Origin: an uncultured Eubacteriales bacterium
GTDB lineage: Bacteria > Bacillota > Clostridia > Oscillospirales > Oscillospiraceae
Direction of reading: 5' to 3'
Length of the DNA: 5,903 nucleotides
NCBI GenBank assembly: GCA_900550705.1
Contig: URTG01000110.1
Coordinates: 1 to 5,903 of the forward strand
Position numbers and translations under genes: made by a program. The notes beneath the pieces are model-generated. The model was not told the origin of the DNA. It searched no databases and saw nothing but the letters and a program-made list of their open reading frames with translations. The first letter of the stretch is position 1, and each line of letters starts with the position of its first letter. Of this stretch, positions 4,806 through 5,903 are shown in pieces.

Positions 4806-5678
4806 ATGTCTGACTTTATTATCCTCACCGACTCCTCCGCCGATTTGGGCGCGGACCTGACGGAGCGGTACGACATCCAGGTGCTTCCCCTGAGCTTTAT
4901 CGTGGCGGGGGAGACCTATCACAACTACCCCGACAACCGGGAGATGGCCCCGGAGGTCTTCTATCAGAAAATGCGGGAGGGGGTGAAGGCCACCACCTCC
5001 GCCGTGAACGTGGGCCAGTACACCGATTTTCTGGAGCCCCAGCTCCGGGCGGGGCGGGATGTGCTGATTTTGTCCTTCTCCTCCGCCCTGTCTGCCACCT
5101 GCTCCGCCTCTCAGATCGCGGCGGAGGAGCTGCGGGAGCAGTATCCCCAGCGGAAAATTTATGTGGTAGACACCCTGTGCGCCTCTCTGGGCCAGGGCCT
5201 GCTGGTCTGCCTGGCCGCCCAGGAGCGGGCCAAGGGCCGGAGCATTGAGGAGGTCCGGGACTTTGCAGAGAAGAAAAAGGCCGTCATCTGCCACCAGTTC
5301 ACCGTGGACGACCTGAGCTATCTGAAGCGCGGGGGCCGCATTTCCGCCACCACGGCGGTGGTGGGCACCATGCTCCGCATCAAGCCCCTGATCCATGTGA
5401 ACGAGGAGGGCAAGCTCACCAGCGTGGGCAAGGCCCGGGGCCGGGAGGCCTCTCTGAAGGCCCTGATCGACACCATGGAGCGCACCATCATCGACCCGGC
5501 GGACCAGACCATTTTCATCAGCCACAGCGACTGCCTGGCCGATGCCCGGCAGGTGGCTCAGATGGCCCGTGACCGCCTGGGCGTGAAGAACGCCTACATC
5601 AACGACATCGGCCCCGTCATCGGCGCCCACACCGGCCCGGGCACCGTGGCCCTGTTCTATCTGGGCGTGGAGCGGTAA
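4806..5678 (+). CDS. DegV family (FakB-like) fatty-acid-binding protein
   Basis: This 290-residue cytoplasmic protein has the usual DegV length and motifs: TDSSADL (8-14), the TTS motif (63-65), LSFSSALSAT (89-98), VDTLCASLGQG (121-131), LKRGGRIS (173-180), RIKPLIHV (191-198), SHSD (239-242) and GAHTGPGT (273-280). DegV proteins bind one long-chain fatty acid. As FakB they present it to the kinase FakA, which makes acyl-phosphate for phospholipid synthesis. In that family the Thr and Ser of the TTS/SFSS regions and the His of the GxHxGPG motif (H275 here) hold the carboxylate, and all are present. Whether this paralogue works with FakA or has another role cannot be told from the sequence; Clostridia often carry several. 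AGGAGG (4793-4798) lies seven bases before the ATG. It is the second gene of the DUF1836 operon. No plus-strand T-run terminator follows. Confidence 0.95.
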   Translation: MSDFIILTDSSADLGADLTERYDIQVLPLSFIVAGETYHNYPDNREMAPEVFYQKMREGVKATTSAVNVGQYTDFLEPQLRAGRDVLILSFSSALSATCSASQIAAEELREQYPQRKIYVVDTLCASLGQGLLVCLAAQERAKGRSIEEVRDFAEKKKAVICHQFTVDDLSYLKRGGRISATTAVVGTMLRIKPLIHVNEEGKLTSVGKARGREASLKALIDTMERTIIDPADQTIFISHSDCLADARQVAQMARDRLGVKNAYINDIGPVIGAHTGPGTVALFYLGVER

Positions 5679-5679
5679 A

Positions 5680-5708
5680 GAATAAAAAAGCCTTCCCCTG
5701 GGGGAAGG
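5680..5708 (-). terminator. Minus-strand terminator within repeat copy B
   Basis: CCTTCCCC (5691-5698) and GGGGAAGG (5701-5708) form a hairpin. Read on the minus strand, the stem is followed by C and then six T (5689-5684). This is a good rho-independent terminator for transcription entering from the right, and it implies a leftward-transcribed gene beyond the window. For the rightward degV transcript the hairpin has no T-run. Confidence 0.6.
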
Positions 5709-5734
5709 TGCCCCCGAAGGGGGCGGATGAGGGG
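5689..5734. repeat. Dispersed hairpin repeat, copy B
   Basis: Positions 5700-5733 repeat 41-74 with a single mismatch. The shared core is a GGGGGAAGGT flank, a GCCCCC-loop-GGGGGC hairpin (5710-5715 with 5719-5724, GAA loop) and the tail CGGATGAGGG. The upstream stem is shorter here than in copy A, since the spacer between its arms is almost absent. It begins 11 bases after the degV stop codon. Confidence 0.85.
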
Positions 5735-5780
5735 AACGTGAAGGGGCCTAGAGCGTTTGAATTAGAAGCTCGCAGTATCA

Positions 5781-5890
5781 AAGCCTCCCCTGTGTAAGGG
5801 GCCGATTCCCCCTATCGGGGGGAAATGTCACATAGTGACAAAAGGGGGAGGGAGGTGGCTCGGCGACAGCCGAGACGGAGGGGTTGTCGT
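5781..5890. repeat. Composite hairpin repeat at the right end
   Basis: Four stem-loops follow one another: CCCCT/AGGGG (5787-5791 with 5797-5801), TTCCCCC/GGGGGAA (5806-5812 with 5818-5824), TGTCAC/GTGACA (5826-5831 with 5835-5840, ATA loop) and CTCGGC/GCCGAG (5859-5864 with 5869-5874, GACA loop). They are joined by G-rich linkers such as GGGAGGTGG and ACGGAGGGGTTGT. No ORF or tRNA is recognisable. I recall similar strings as dispersed repeats in related gut Clostridia, but that rests on memory, not a search. Confidence 0.65.
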
Positions 5891-5903
5891 AGTTCTGCCT
5901 GGC

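Noticed and set aside
4731..5630. A 299-codon minus-strand ORF opposite degV
   Set aside because: It is in register with degV and of low-complexity composition. The plus strand has every DegV motif and a strong ribosome binding site.
5679..5903. A small gene, tRNA or riboswitch at the right end
   Set aside because: No cloverleaf, start codon with a ribosome binding site, or known riboswitch core is recognisable; the stretch is explained by hairpin repeats.

Overview
The window is GC-rich DNA with low-GC intergenic islands. Its genes (a TetM-like translation GTPase, an ABC_trans_CmpB membrane protein, a DUF1836 protein and a DegV protein), strong AGGAGG-type ribosome binding sites and hairpin-rich dispersed repeats suggest a Firmicute of class Clostridia. 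It is most like the high-GC gut Oscillospiraceae/Ruminococcaceae group (Flavonifractor, Lawsonibacter and similar). That placement is an inference from gene families and style; no rRNA or other marker is present.

Layout. Positions 1-167 hold a hairpin-rich dispersed repeat and a 28-bp tandem duplication. A large minus-strand gene (168-2807) encodes an EF-G/TetM-type GTPase fused to a C-terminal YacP/Rae1-like NYN RNase domain. Positions 2808-3041 form a divergent promoter region: one promoter drives the GTPase gene leftwards, with a stable hairpin in its leader, and the other drives a membrane protein gene rightwards. The plus-strand gene 3042-3944 encodes an ABC_trans_CmpB (PF06541) membrane protein with a cytoplasmic coiled-coil tail, and its terminator overlaps its stop codon. 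Positions 3945-4253 contain no gene but are packed with inverted repeats and an 18-bp direct-repeat pair. A two-gene operon follows: a DUF1836 protein with a MerR-like winged-helix region (GTG start, 4254-4790) and a DegV/FakB-type fatty-acid-binding protein (4806-5678). Positions 5679-5903 are again non-coding hairpin repeats, including a second copy of the repeat seen at the left end.

Function. The GTPase-RNase fusion most likely acts at the ribosomal A site, combining an EF-G-like ribosome-binding body with an A-site mRNA endonuclease. It lacks the Tyr-Ser-Pro-Val loop that Tet(M) uses against tetracycline, so it should not be called a tetracycline-resistance gene on similarity alone. The DUF1836-DegV pair looks like a regulator plus a fatty-acid-binding protein for exogenous fatty-acid use or lipid homeostasis. 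The CmpB-like protein is a membrane protein of unknown role with no ATPase beside it.

The most interesting items are the GTPase-Rae1 fusion, the dense hairpin cluster at 3934-4230, and the modular repeats at both ends of the window.
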